From the NCBI GenBank assembly GCA_003427395.1, contig BFEA01001149.1:97581-119063 (forward strand): a stretch of 21,483 nt of DNA, in the 5' to 3' direction. The position numbers and the translations under genes are program-made. The stretch is from Chara braunii (Eukaryota > Streptophyta > Charophyceae > Charales > Characeae). Every line of letters begins with the position of its first letter. Within the stretch, counting starts at the first letter, position 1. The notes under the pieces are model-generated. The model was not told the DNA's origin. It saw only the letters and a list, made by a program, of their open reading frames with translations, and searched no databases. Shown here one piece after another: positions 1 to 7,528 of the stretch.

Positions 1-548
1 AGCGGGAATGTGGCCAATTAATTCACCTATAATATCGCCGAGAATGGGAAAAATAGAACCGCTCATCAACCAAGAAAAAAAAAAAAAAAAAAAAAGGAAC
101 TGCTCATCAGAGACAGGTAAAATAAGCGGGAGGGGGACAATTAATCACCGATAATGGCGCGGAGAATGAAGCAATCTCATCAGACTCATGATCAGAGGGA
201 ATGTGACCAAGTTGGGGGCAAATTAATCACCGATAATATGTCGGAGAATGGGAAAGTAAGCGGCCATGGAAGTCAAAAATAGGCGGGACGGGGAGAATTA
301 GCGGGAACGAGAGAAATGGCGGTCAAAAATCGGCGGGACTGGGAAAATTAGCGGGATATTCAACGAGACATATGGCGGGAATGGAAAGTAAGCGGCCATG
401 GAAGTCAAAAATAGCGGGAACGAGAGAAATGGCGGTCAAAAATCGGCGGGACTGGGAAATTTAGCGGGAAATTCAACGAGACAAATGGCGGGAATGGGAC
501 AAACCGATACAAATGGCGGGAAACAGGGAACAGGATATTAGTGAAGGA
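1..548. repeat. Degenerate satellite rich in GCGGGAA/GGCGGGAA
   Basis: No open reading frame is present. Short phrases such as AGCGGGAATG, AATCGGCGGGACTGGG and AAATGGCGGGAA recur throughout. The clearest tandem units start at 251 and 383: both run from GGAAAGTAAGCGGCC to ATGGCGGGAAT, and the first (about 132 bp) has an extra 18 bp near 282-299 that the second (about 114 bp) lacks. The core GGCGGGAA resembles the consensus bound by E2F factors, but no function is shown; it may simply be the repeat monomer. Confidence 0.7.
56..109 (+). mobile_element. Poly(A) insertion between short direct repeats
   Basis: A 22-base A run (74-95) preceded by ACCAAG is flanked by GAACCGCTCATCA (56-68) and GAACTGCTCATCA (97-109), a 13-bp direct repeat with one mismatch. 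This resembles a target-site duplication around a retro-insertion that retained almost only its A-tail. Because it lies in a satellite, chance repetition of the satellite phrase is possible. Confidence 0.4.
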
Positions 549-926
549 CCAATTAGGCGACTCTGACGACGAGGTAGGGGGGAAGGGAAGTGAATGCCTT
601 GTCTACAGAGCACGTGGGGACTTGATCACGAAGTGCTTGCGCGGCGCGCATTGTGGTATTATTGTATATATTGGCACGGTTTAGCCAATTCTAGTGTGCC
701 AGTTCTAGTGTGCCGATTCTAGTGTATGTGGAGGAGGCCCGTAGAGAGAGATGAAAGCAGCAGGGCAAGAGCAGAGAACTCAGAGAAGCGCTGGCGGCGC
801 TGAATACAACCAATCAGCTAACGATCACGATTCAAGAGGAAGGAGGGGATGGCTCCGCGACATCGTAATCGAACTCTAAACCGGCTATTGGACAACATAG
901 ACGATGCTTGCTATGGAGTGTGTCAC

Positions 927-930
<4 letters not shown>
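549..930. other. Non-coding stretch with a 14-bp triplicate
   Basis: No gene is visible. The stretch contains three 14-bp tandem units at 685-698, 699-712 and 713-726 (CCAATTCTAGTGTG and variants). A TATATA string lies just upstream at about 665 and a CACGTG hexamer at about 612. These could be promoter-like, but no transcript start or reading frame supports it. Confidence 0.4.
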
Positions 931-970
<40 letters not shown>

Positions 971-1030
971 ATCGATCTATCTATCTATCTAAGTATATCT
1001 ATCTATGTATATATCTATCTCTCTATCTCT
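931..1030. repeat. (CT)18 microsatellite followed by (ATCT)n
   Basis: Pure CT runs from about 931 to 966, followed by degenerate ATCT/ATGT repeats to about 1025. This is simple sequence leading into the minisatellite downstream. Confidence 0.95.
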
Positions 1031-1162
1031 GTGTAGTCACGTTTAGCTGACAATGTCAATTATGCCATGGCTATGGAAGAGCAGAGAGATAAGAGAGATA
1101 CTACTCTCTCTCCCTTTCTCTCTCTCTCTCACTTTCTCTTCTCTTCTCTCTTTTTTTCTCTT

Positions 1163-1229
<67 letters not shown>

Positions 1230-1410
1230 CTGTTTGTGACGATATATATATATATGTATATATCTATCTATCTATCTCTGTATAGTTACGTTTAAATGAC
1301 AATGCCAATTATGCCATGGCTATGGAAGAGCAGAGAGGTAAGAGAGGTACTACTCTCTCTCCCTTTCTCCCTCCCTTTCTCTCTCTCTCTTTCTCTTCCC
1401 TTCTCTCTTG

Positions 1411-1464
<54 letters not shown>

Positions 1465-1529
1465 AGTTACGTTCAAATGACAACGTCAATTATGCCATGG
1501 CTATGGAAAAACAGAGAGATAAGAGAGGT

Positions 1530-1601
<72 letters not shown>

Positions 1602-1670
1602 GTAGTTACGTTTTGAATGACAATGTCAATTATGCCATGGCTATGGAAGAGCAGAGAGATAAGAGAGGTA

Positions 1671-1747
<77 letters not shown>

Positions 1748-1800
1748 CGCGCGACCGCAACGGAATGGCTACAGAGGAACAGAGACACGAAAGACGGGAA
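1031..1800. repeat. Compound minisatellite: unique unit alternating with (CT)n
   Basis: A unit of about 80 bp (GTTACGTTTAAATGACAATG ... ATGCCATGGCTATGGAAGAG ... AAGAGAGGTACTACT) starts near 1031, 1278, 1460 and 1600. Each copy is followed by a long CT tract: pure CT at about 1168-1225, 1414-1458, 1533-1597 and 1672-1731. A fifth, diverged copy (GAATGGCTACAGAGGAACAG onward) follows at about 1762-1800. Open frames here are poly-Ser/Leu or poly-Arg/Glu translations of the microsatellite and are not genes. Confidence 0.9.
1732..1753. repeat. (GC)11 tract at the end of a (CT)30 tract
   Basis: An uninterrupted alternating CG run lies directly after about 60 bp of CT. Alternating CG can adopt Z-DNA, and the polypurine/polypyrimidine CT run can form triplex DNA. 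Both are known properties of such sequence; no role is shown here. Confidence 0.9.
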
Positions 1801-1829
1801 CTTCAGTAGAGTCACAAAAGCGGGTCATC

Positions 1830-1951
1830 ATTGCAGTATGGGGCAAGATACAGTTTGCAGTGCACTTAGGGCACCCTACCTGGCCAGCAAGCTGCATTGT
1901 ATACACTGCCCGAACCGCAATTCGAAACTGTATCTTGGGCCGTACTGTAAT
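1830..1951. repeat. Hairpin / small MITE-like inverted repeat
   Basis: A 27-nt arm at 1830-1856 is nearly the reverse complement of 1925-1951. The shared core is CAAGATACAGTTT on the left and AAACTGTATCTTG on the right, with about five mismatches further out. The inner part also pairs weakly (GCAGTG with CACTGC). The whole unit is about 122 bp and could be a MITE or a stem-loop RNA precursor. No clear target-site duplication was found. Confidence 0.6.
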
Positions 1952-2046
1952 TATAACTCATTTATGTGACTCCTGTGTAGTTTTTCCAAAAGAAAAAGAA
2001 AAGTAACACGTGGAGAATCAATCAGAATCAATTCGGGGACATGGAA

Positions 2047-2049
<3 letters not shown>

Positions 2050-2128
<79 letters not shown>
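2050..2128. repeat. 79-base poly(A) followed by GAAA repeats
   Basis: An uninterrupted A run precedes (GAAA)n. It could be a retroposon tail on the + strand or slippage expansion. Sequence before the run (GGGGACATGGAAGGT) shows no obvious retroelement body and no convincing target-site duplication is seen. Homopolymer length from short reads is unreliable. Confidence 0.85.
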
Positions 2129-2130
<2 letters not shown>

Positions 2131-2330
2131 AAGAAAGAAAAAAAGGTAAAGAAATGTGTAAGTCTGAACAGACTGCCCCTGCACGTATTTACAATGTCAG
2201 GACATACTCACACGGGGACCTATAATCCCAAAATCCCAAAAAAAAAAGGGAAAAGGCCGGTCAAATGTACTATTCCAGTGCCCATTTGTCAGCGGCCTGG
2301 GAAGCCGCGGGGCAAGGGATTTTTTTTTCC

Positions 2331-2561
2331 TTTTTTTTTTTAACTATACTCTTCTCTCAATTTTTCCTCTCACTACCTACCTACCACTACTCCTATCTAT
2401 AGGCATAGGGGAAACCCGTAGCATACCAGAGCAGTGTTTTTACGGCCCCTCGAGCCTGCAGGATACCGGCCAGGGGACGGCCGGTAGCACCAGGGATAAA
2501 GCGGACCAATCCCCGTGCCTCCCCTCAGGCCCCTCCCCTACGAACATAGCTGACTCTGCTT
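2331..2561 (-). mobile_element. A-tailed interspersed repeat, left (inverted) copy
   Basis: Read on the minus strand, this copy runs from AAGCAGAGTC near 2561 to GAGAGAAGAGTATAGTTA(n), the A-tail being the T run at 2331-2341. It matches 3477-3718 on the + strand with about a dozen differences and has the same tail position. The body is GC-rich with an internal hairpin (ACCGGCC ... GGCCGGT). It is a non-autonomous retroelement by its tail; I see no tRNA or 7SL promoter boxes in it. Confidence 0.7.
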
Positions 2562-2576
2562 GATGGCGATCGGGGG

Positions 2577-2662
2577 ATCCAGTGGTCTATCTCTTGGGTA
2601 GCGGGTGCCAAGTAAGCCCATCCAGTGGTCTATCTCTTGGGTAGCGGGTGCCAAGTAAGCCC
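2577..2662. repeat. Perfect 43-bp tandem duplication
   Basis: The unit ATCCAGTGGTCTATCTCTTG...AAGTAAGCCC occurs at 2577-2619 and again, without change, at 2620-2662. Perfect identity implies a recent duplication or an assembly artefact. Confidence 0.95.
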
Positions 2663-2672
2663 AGGAAGGCAT

Positions 2673-2712
2673 GGGATTTTGCGGTCACCTCTGGAGGTGA
2701 CCACAAATTCCC
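2673..2712. repeat. Near-perfect 40-bp palindrome
   Basis: The core GGTCACCTC-TG-GAGGTGACC is perfect. Arms extend outward to GGGATTTTGC and ACAAATTCCC with two mismatches, giving arms of about 19 bp. No gene is associated. Confidence 0.8.
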
Positions 2713-3066
2713 TTTTTTTTTTTGCATTTTCTTCAAAAATTGGCAAAAAATTGTTCACAAAAGTTCTTGCACAATTGGTGGATGGCGCCGTGTGACCAGC
2801 CAAGTACCAAATCCCCATTTCTCCAGACGGCCTCTACCTTGTCCCATCTGAAAAGGTACAGCAGTGTGACGTGAACCATGCCCAAAACCTCAAAGCGGCC
2901 CTTCCCTAATCCTCATTTTTTGCGGATTTGGGGTCTCCGTGTGAGTATGCCCTCATTGAACTGTTGAGAATACAGACCCGTGTTCGAATCCAGCTATTTC
3001 TGAATTGCCTATTGATGAGTAAAGGTTGGAAAACCAACTATTTCTGAATTGCCTGGCACGTTTATT

Positions 3067-3117
3067 TTTTATTTTTAAATAAAAGCTATGTTCTTCTCTC
3101 AGTTCCACCTCACACTA
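3067..3117 (-). mobile_element. 3' fragment of the A-tailed repeat family
   Basis: On the minus strand this reads AAGGTAGTGTGAGG...GAGAGAAGAACATAGC followed by an A/T-rich tail. It matches the 3' end of the repeats at 2331-2561 and 3477-3718. The same 3' end recurs, diverged, near 17440-17512. Confidence 0.5.
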
Positions 3118-3283
3118 CCTTAATGATGATATCTCAAGGCCGTCGCCCTTTTTAAAAAATAAAAGGCTACGTCAAGCCCTAGTCCTTCTCTACTCGACCT
3201 CACGCCCACTCACCAAATTTGGACTTCGAGGAGAAGTAGATGGCGCAGCCGGAGCATGGTCCCATTAGCAAAGAGGATTGGAT

Positions 3284-3312
3284 TTAAACCACCAGTGCCT
3301 ACTGGTTGTTAA
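3284..3312. mobile_element. Minimal TTAA-flanked palindrome (MITE remnant)
   Basis: TTAA-ACCACCAGTG...ACTGGTTGT-TTAA-like ends: TTAA lies at 3284-3287 and 3309-3312, and the left end equals the terminus of the MITEs at 13773-13960 and 20386-20523. It may be an end-to-end deletion derivative or a coincidence. Confidence 0.3.
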
Positions 3313-3476
3313 GGCCCGTGGCTCAGGCTACGGGTATGCCGAGCCTGCCGAGCCTGGCACTACGAGTAGCAGAACGGGCCGAGGCTGGGGCAAGCAGTAC
3401 CAAAAGTAAAGAAAGAAAAAGGAAAAAAAATGAAGTCTCACTAGGGACGTGAATGTAGCAGGGTGCATTCTCAGAA

Positions 3477-3718
3477 AGCAGAGTCTGCTATGTTCTTAGG
3501 GGAGGGGCCTGAGAGGAGGCACGGGGGATTGGTCCGCTTTATCCCTGGTGCTACCGGCCGTCCCCTGGCCGGTATCCTGCAGGCTCGAGGGGCCGTAAAA
3601 ACACGGCTCTGGTATGCTACCGGTTTCCCCGTATGCCTATAGGTAGGAGTGGTGGTAGGTAGGTAGTGTGAGGAAAATTGAGAGAAGAGTATAGTTAAAA
3701 AAAAAAAAAAAAAAAAAA
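3477..3718 (+). mobile_element. A-tailed interspersed repeat, right copy
   Basis: This is the + strand copy of the repeat at 2331-2561, ending in TATAGTT plus a 22-base A run (3697-3718). The two copies are head-to-head with A-tails outermost, about 915 bp apart, so they form a large inverted repeat. Frames across it on either strand are low-quality shadows. Confidence 0.7.
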
Positions 3719-4004
3719 GAAGTGCAAGTGTGCGCATGCCCTCTAAGAAGACAAAAAAAAAAGAAACGACGTGGTTGTCAGAATCTAGAAGGACCACAAA
3801 AAAAAAACAAAAAACATACCACGGCTTTGGCCATAAAATCAGCTGGATATCGGAGTCCCACTGTAGGTACACCCAGTAGCTGGGCCTTCCAGCGTTTCAC
3901 GGCAAACAACCTGCCAGACTGGCAGGCGAATCTATCAAAAAGGAAAAGAACAAACAAACAAAAAAAAAATCGAATCTATGACGGACCCACTTGCACTGAT
4001 TACG

Positions 4005-4019
4005 AGAATCTGGCCGTTG
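4005..4019. repeat. Left target-site duplication of the full-length LINE
   Basis: AGAATCTGGCCGTTG here is identical to 11662-11676, immediately after the LINE A-tail. Fifteen base pairs is a typical length for target-primed reverse transcription, and it fixes the 5' boundary of the element at 4020. Confidence 0.92.
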
Positions 4020-4382
4020 GCGGTAGTTATGGCTCGGAAATTGGTAAGACAGCGGAATTGCAGGAGTCCGAGGCTCGGAAGAGGGATGGGTGACAGCCCA
4101 AGACTCAAGACTATCACATGAAGATTCCACCAGGAGCGCATGAGTTGGTAAAATTCCTTTTTCTGAATGCTCAGGGTGGGATGTGTGTGACTGCTGGCTT
4201 ATCCCTATTTATATTGGCTTCCTTATTCGTTTCCTATTATTACCACCCTAAGAGTGGATCTATAGTGGAGTGTAGACACCTTAGGACTACTAAACGTTAG
4301 AGGTACTCTCGCTTGGTTTTTGTGTGGTTTTTCCGCTGCTGGCACCGTGGGTGAAGTAGTGGAAGGCCGCGCTGTCTCTGGG

Positions 4383-6841
4383 ATGAACCCAGCTGAGAAG
4401 ACTAGGATCAAAGGGATCCTGTCGGACTGCTATAACGAAGGGTTGCTGCCCGACAATCTCAACCCAGACAGCGTGGAAGTGGGAGAGGACTACGTACGGG
4501 TTGTAGTCAACCCCGAGGTCTATGCCATCCAGGAAGAATGGCTGAGGGAGAACGCTGTGTCTGTCTTCTTTGGAGGCGACTCGAAGTCACTTCCTGTTAA
4601 AGTCAAAATTCGCCTTACCCGGTTGTACGAAAATGGGTGGGCGAGTAGCCGAACCATCGAAGCTCCTCCAAAACGTGGAGTCTTTCACAACGAAGGCTAC
4701 AATCTAGTAACATATGTTGCTTCTGCGCCACAGATTGCCACCTGGCTCCTCAGGAAAAAGGAAGACAAAATTGTATTAGGAGATAAAACTTACACTCTCT
4801 CCTTTCGGCCATGGATGTCAGAGCAGGAACTATTTGAATGGCGTGAATCCATGAGATATGATTATTTTTGGATTAGATGTAAATTGATACCGGTGGTTGC
4901 ACTGCCTTTCATCCAGGCTGCAGTGGTGAAGGCCTTCGGCAATATCATGAAAAAATATGATACGTATGCCGAAAAGTCTTCCCCCGAACTGGTAAACGTG
5001 AGGTTTGATTTGGAACCGGCTGCACGTATCAGGTATAGACCGTACTTAATCATCGACATGAAAAAAGGGGGTTATGTCGAAGTTGAGGTAGTGCATGCTC
5101 AAACCCCCTGGTGCAAGAAATGCCGTCAGCATTTTCACTCTGAGGAGGATGACTCCTGCCCCGCAAAAAAGCCCAATCCAACCTCGGAAGGGGGCAAAGA
5201 TGGGGAGTGTGTGTCAGGAGCAAAAGACCCAAAGGGGAGGGAGAAAGTGACAGAGAAGGAGGGAAGTGCAGACGGGACAAAGAACCCGAAAGGGAATAGA
5301 AAAGAGAAAGATCAGGGTCGGAGGAAAGAAAATGCTGGGACAAAGAAGAAAACTCCTGATGGGAGTGCAGAGGGTGGGGGGAAGGGCCCCTCCACTATAG
5401 AACAGGGCAACGGAACTCAACCCCCTGCAACCGAAACAAGCGTGGGAAAGGGGGTAGGCGGGACGACATCTGAACCGGGATCTGAGGCACAACTGGAAAA
5501 AGGACACAATTAGGGTACCGTGGCGGGATCGGACTCTGCCCCTCCCCCCCCGGTAGACCAGGCCCAAGGAATAGTGAACGGAAAGGATATCCTCCCCCCC
5601 CCCTCCCTCAGAGATGAAGAAATGAAAGATTTGGACGACCCTCGGGATGACCCCACCCAGGTAGGAGACAGATCGCTTCAAGCGGTAAGTACACATCACT
5701 CTGTCTCCCCAATATACAAGGAAATGCTGTTGAAGACGGCCCCCAAACCTGGAAAGAAAAAGAAACAACTAGGGGAAAAACAGACTCCGTCAAAGGGGAC
5801 TAAACCGGCCCCAATATCAATCCGCAAGGATATGGAGGGCACAAGGGGAAGGGAATGGGTCCCGATCGGACAGAAATCAATGATGGATGAGGGACCGGCC
5901 AAACAGGCAGATCGGGCTAAGGGAAGGGAAGAAGGAGTGGGGAAGAGGAACTTGGAAGAGAAGCAAGAGAAACAGGGGAAGGAAGATACGGTGATAGTAA
6001 TCAAGATAAGGCCAAAAAAGGGGATATGGAGATTGATGGCGAAGGAACGGGTCAGGATCAGCCCCCTCGCTCAGGCGGGGGATTGTCCCTCACCCGGAAA
6101 AGCAAAAGAAACGTTGGTAAGAACTCTGTNNNCNCCCCCNCCNCCNCCCCCCCCCCCCCCCCCCCCTCTCCCACAGCCCCTCCAGAAGATGAGCAGGGTA
6201 ACTCCTCAGCTGTTAAGCAACAGAAAAGCTCCTCCCAGGAAACAGGGGATTCCGGGGGCGCAGCTGCCACGTTGGCCCACCTCCTCGCCGATAAAAACTG
6301 TACGGTATACAACAATGGAATGTACAACTCAGTTCTCTCGGACGAGGAGGAGGAAAAGGAGGAACCGAGTAAACTAACTATAAAGCCTCTGCATGTGAAG
6401 GATAAAACTGTCCTGGTCCCTTCGCTAGGGGAAAAGCTATCTTACCCGGAACCGGCTGGGGAAAATAGCCTTAACGAAGAGATCGATGAGAATCAACAAT
6501 TCTTCTTCCCATCGGGAGGCCTGTCGGAACGTTCGGAGGAATATGCAGGTAACGAGAAAAAGGGAGACCAGGAACTCTGTGATGAGATAAACTCCTGGGC
6601 TCCTTTCCCCTTTGCAACTCCTGCTGAAACCTTCCCGGTGCCTTCCCCTGTGTTTACGGGATCTGGCATACCTTCTACTAGCAAAAGACCACGCATCGAA
6701 GGCCTGAAATTTCAGGCCAGATTATAAGAATATGAGAATGAAGCTGGTATTGAAGATATTGTCAGAAGTTCCCCCCAAAAAAGGGGTAGGCCGCAAATGG
6801 CTAAAATGGCAAGAAAATCCCTAGCTTTATCGCCCCCATGA
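4383..6841 (+). pseudogene. LINE ORF1: RNA-binding protein with DUF4283-like and zinc-knuckle regions
   Basis: ORF1 of L1-type elements encodes a nucleic-acid chaperone that packages the LINE RNA. I place the start at ATG 4383 (MNPAEKTRIKG); the frame stays open upstream only from TTG at 4320. Residues about 1-250 resemble DUF4283, including FGNIMKKYDTY and a strand-rich block, followed by CKKCRQHFHSEEDDSC (about 5112-5159), a CX2C-H-C knuckle like zf-CCHC_4. The rest is charged, Pro/Lys/Glu-rich linker with an AT-hook-like KRGRP at 6779-6793. Lesions: TAG at 5511-5513, a frame change near 5940-6020, an N/C-tract at 6130-6166 and TAA at 6725-6727. Reading through gives a final TGA at 6839-6841 that overlaps the ORF2 ATG. 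Confidence 0.85.
6014..6020 (+). other. AAAAAAG heptamer at the ORF1 frame change
   Basis: The upstream ORF1 frame reads CCA AAA AAG, so A-AAA-AAG is in the register of a -1 slippery site. A -1 shift here enters exactly the downstream ORF1 frame (KKGDMEIDGEG). A one-base loss in the A6 run would look the same and is simpler. Confidence 0.3.
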
Positions 6842-6875
6842 GAACTCTGTCGAGGGGCGATAAAGCCAAGGGATT
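6816..6875 (+). promoter_or_regulatory. Stem-loop enclosing the ORF1/ORF2 ATGA overlap
   Basis: AATCCCTAGCTTTATCGCCC (about 6817-6836) is nearly the reverse complement of GGGGCGATAAAGCCAAGGGATT-type sequence (about 6854-6875), giving a stem of about 20 bp with one bulge. The loop holds CATGAG, in which the ORF1 stop TGA (6839-6841) overlaps the ORF2 ATG (6838-6840). Overlapping stop-start codons with nearby RNA structure are known in some LINEs (for example SART1, UAAUG) to allow ORF2 translation by reinitiation. The function here is inferred. Confidence 0.5.
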
Positions 6876-7020
6876 GGTTACAGATTATCTCATACCTCTG
6901 ATCTGTTCTCACGATGGTCGAGCCCTCAGATTTCTTACCTTGAAGGGAAGAGACGAAAAGCTGGGGCTGCCAACTATTTTGCTCAGAAGTAACCCATCCC
7001 CAATTATGGTCTGTAACTTG

Positions 7021-7487
7021 GTGAAGCAACAGGTTCTGCAATCGTTGGGAGAGGTGAGTTTACTACCAGATCCTAAGATGGCTCGGCACCTGGCTGATAC
7101 CCCGGATGGAGGAAAGGTTCGGTTATTGATTGCCTTCTTGGATATTAACTATGTATCAGATAATAAAACCAAATGGGACGACCTTAGTATTTACTGGTTG
7201 GAAATGACGCACCTAGCCACCACGAACTCTGATACACTTGTCTCTTATACACATCTAGATGTGTATAAGAGTGAAGCAACAGGTTCTGCAATCGTTGGGA
7301 GAGGTGAGTTTACTACCAGATCCTAAGATGGCTCGGCACCTGGCTGATACCCCGGATGGAGGAAAGGTTCGGTTATTGATTGCCTTCTTGGATATTAACT
7401 ACGTATCAGATAATAAAACCAAATGGGACGACCTTAGTATTTACTGGTTGGAAATGACGCACCTAGCCACCACGAACTCTGATACAC
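7021..7487 (+). repeat. 217-bp direct duplication around adapter (assembly artefact)
   Basis: Positions 7021-7237 recur at 7271-7487 at an offset of exactly 250. The only difference I see is T at 7152 versus C at 7402. The two copies are separated by, and followed by, Tn5 mosaic-end sequence. This is read mis-joining, perhaps from two LINE copies, not biology. Confidence 0.93.
7239..7271. other. Nextera mate-pair junction sequence, partial (artefact)
   Basis: TGTCTCTTATACACATCT joined to AGATGTGTATAAGAG: two inverted Tn5 mosaic ends head-to-head, lacking the outermost bases. This is library adapter left in the assembly. Confidence 0.97.
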
Positions 7488-7490
7488 TGT

Positions 7491-7528
7491 CTGTCTCTTA
7501 TACACATCTAGATGTGTATAAGAGACAG
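7491..7528. other. Nextera mate-pair junction sequence, complete (artefact)
   Basis: CTGTCTCTTATACACATCT followed directly by AGATGTGTATAAGAGACAG: the full 38-bp junction made of two 19-bp Tn5 mosaic ends. Sequence before it codes for EEP up to about TNSDTL, and sequence after it resumes at LNPGLDS, so only a short stretch that should carry the catalytic GDFN appears to be missing. Confidence 0.98.

Larger units (their letters stand above)
2197..2957. repeat. Weak long-range inverted repeat pair
   Basis: ACATACTCACACGGGGACC at about 2202-2220 is matched in inverted orientation by GGTCTCCGTGTGAGTATGCC at about 2932-2951, with weaker similarity continuing inward (GGGAAAAGGCCGG against GGGAAGGGCCGC). 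This could be the terminal repeats of an element holding the left copy of the A-tailed repeat. Support is modest. Confidence 0.35.

Noticed and set aside
1053-1815. Open frames encoding poly-Ser/Leu or Arg/Glu repeats
   Set aside because: They are translations of (CT)n and shift frame freely between strands. No protein would be conserved.
2041-2343. Poly-Lys and poly-Phe frames
   Set aside because: They are translations of the 79-base poly(A).
2975-2994. GTGTTCGAATCC as a pol III B box of a tRNA or SINE
   Set aside because: No A box lies at the expected distance upstream and no cloverleaf forms.
5214-5768. 184-residue minus-strand frame
   Set aside because: It lies antisense to the ORF1 linker and is kept open by purine-rich coding on the + strand. 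No motif is visible.
7239-7528. Perfect palindromes that look like transposon ends or a tandem gene duplication
   Set aside because: They equal Tn5 mosaic ends of a sequencing kit, so they are not genomic.
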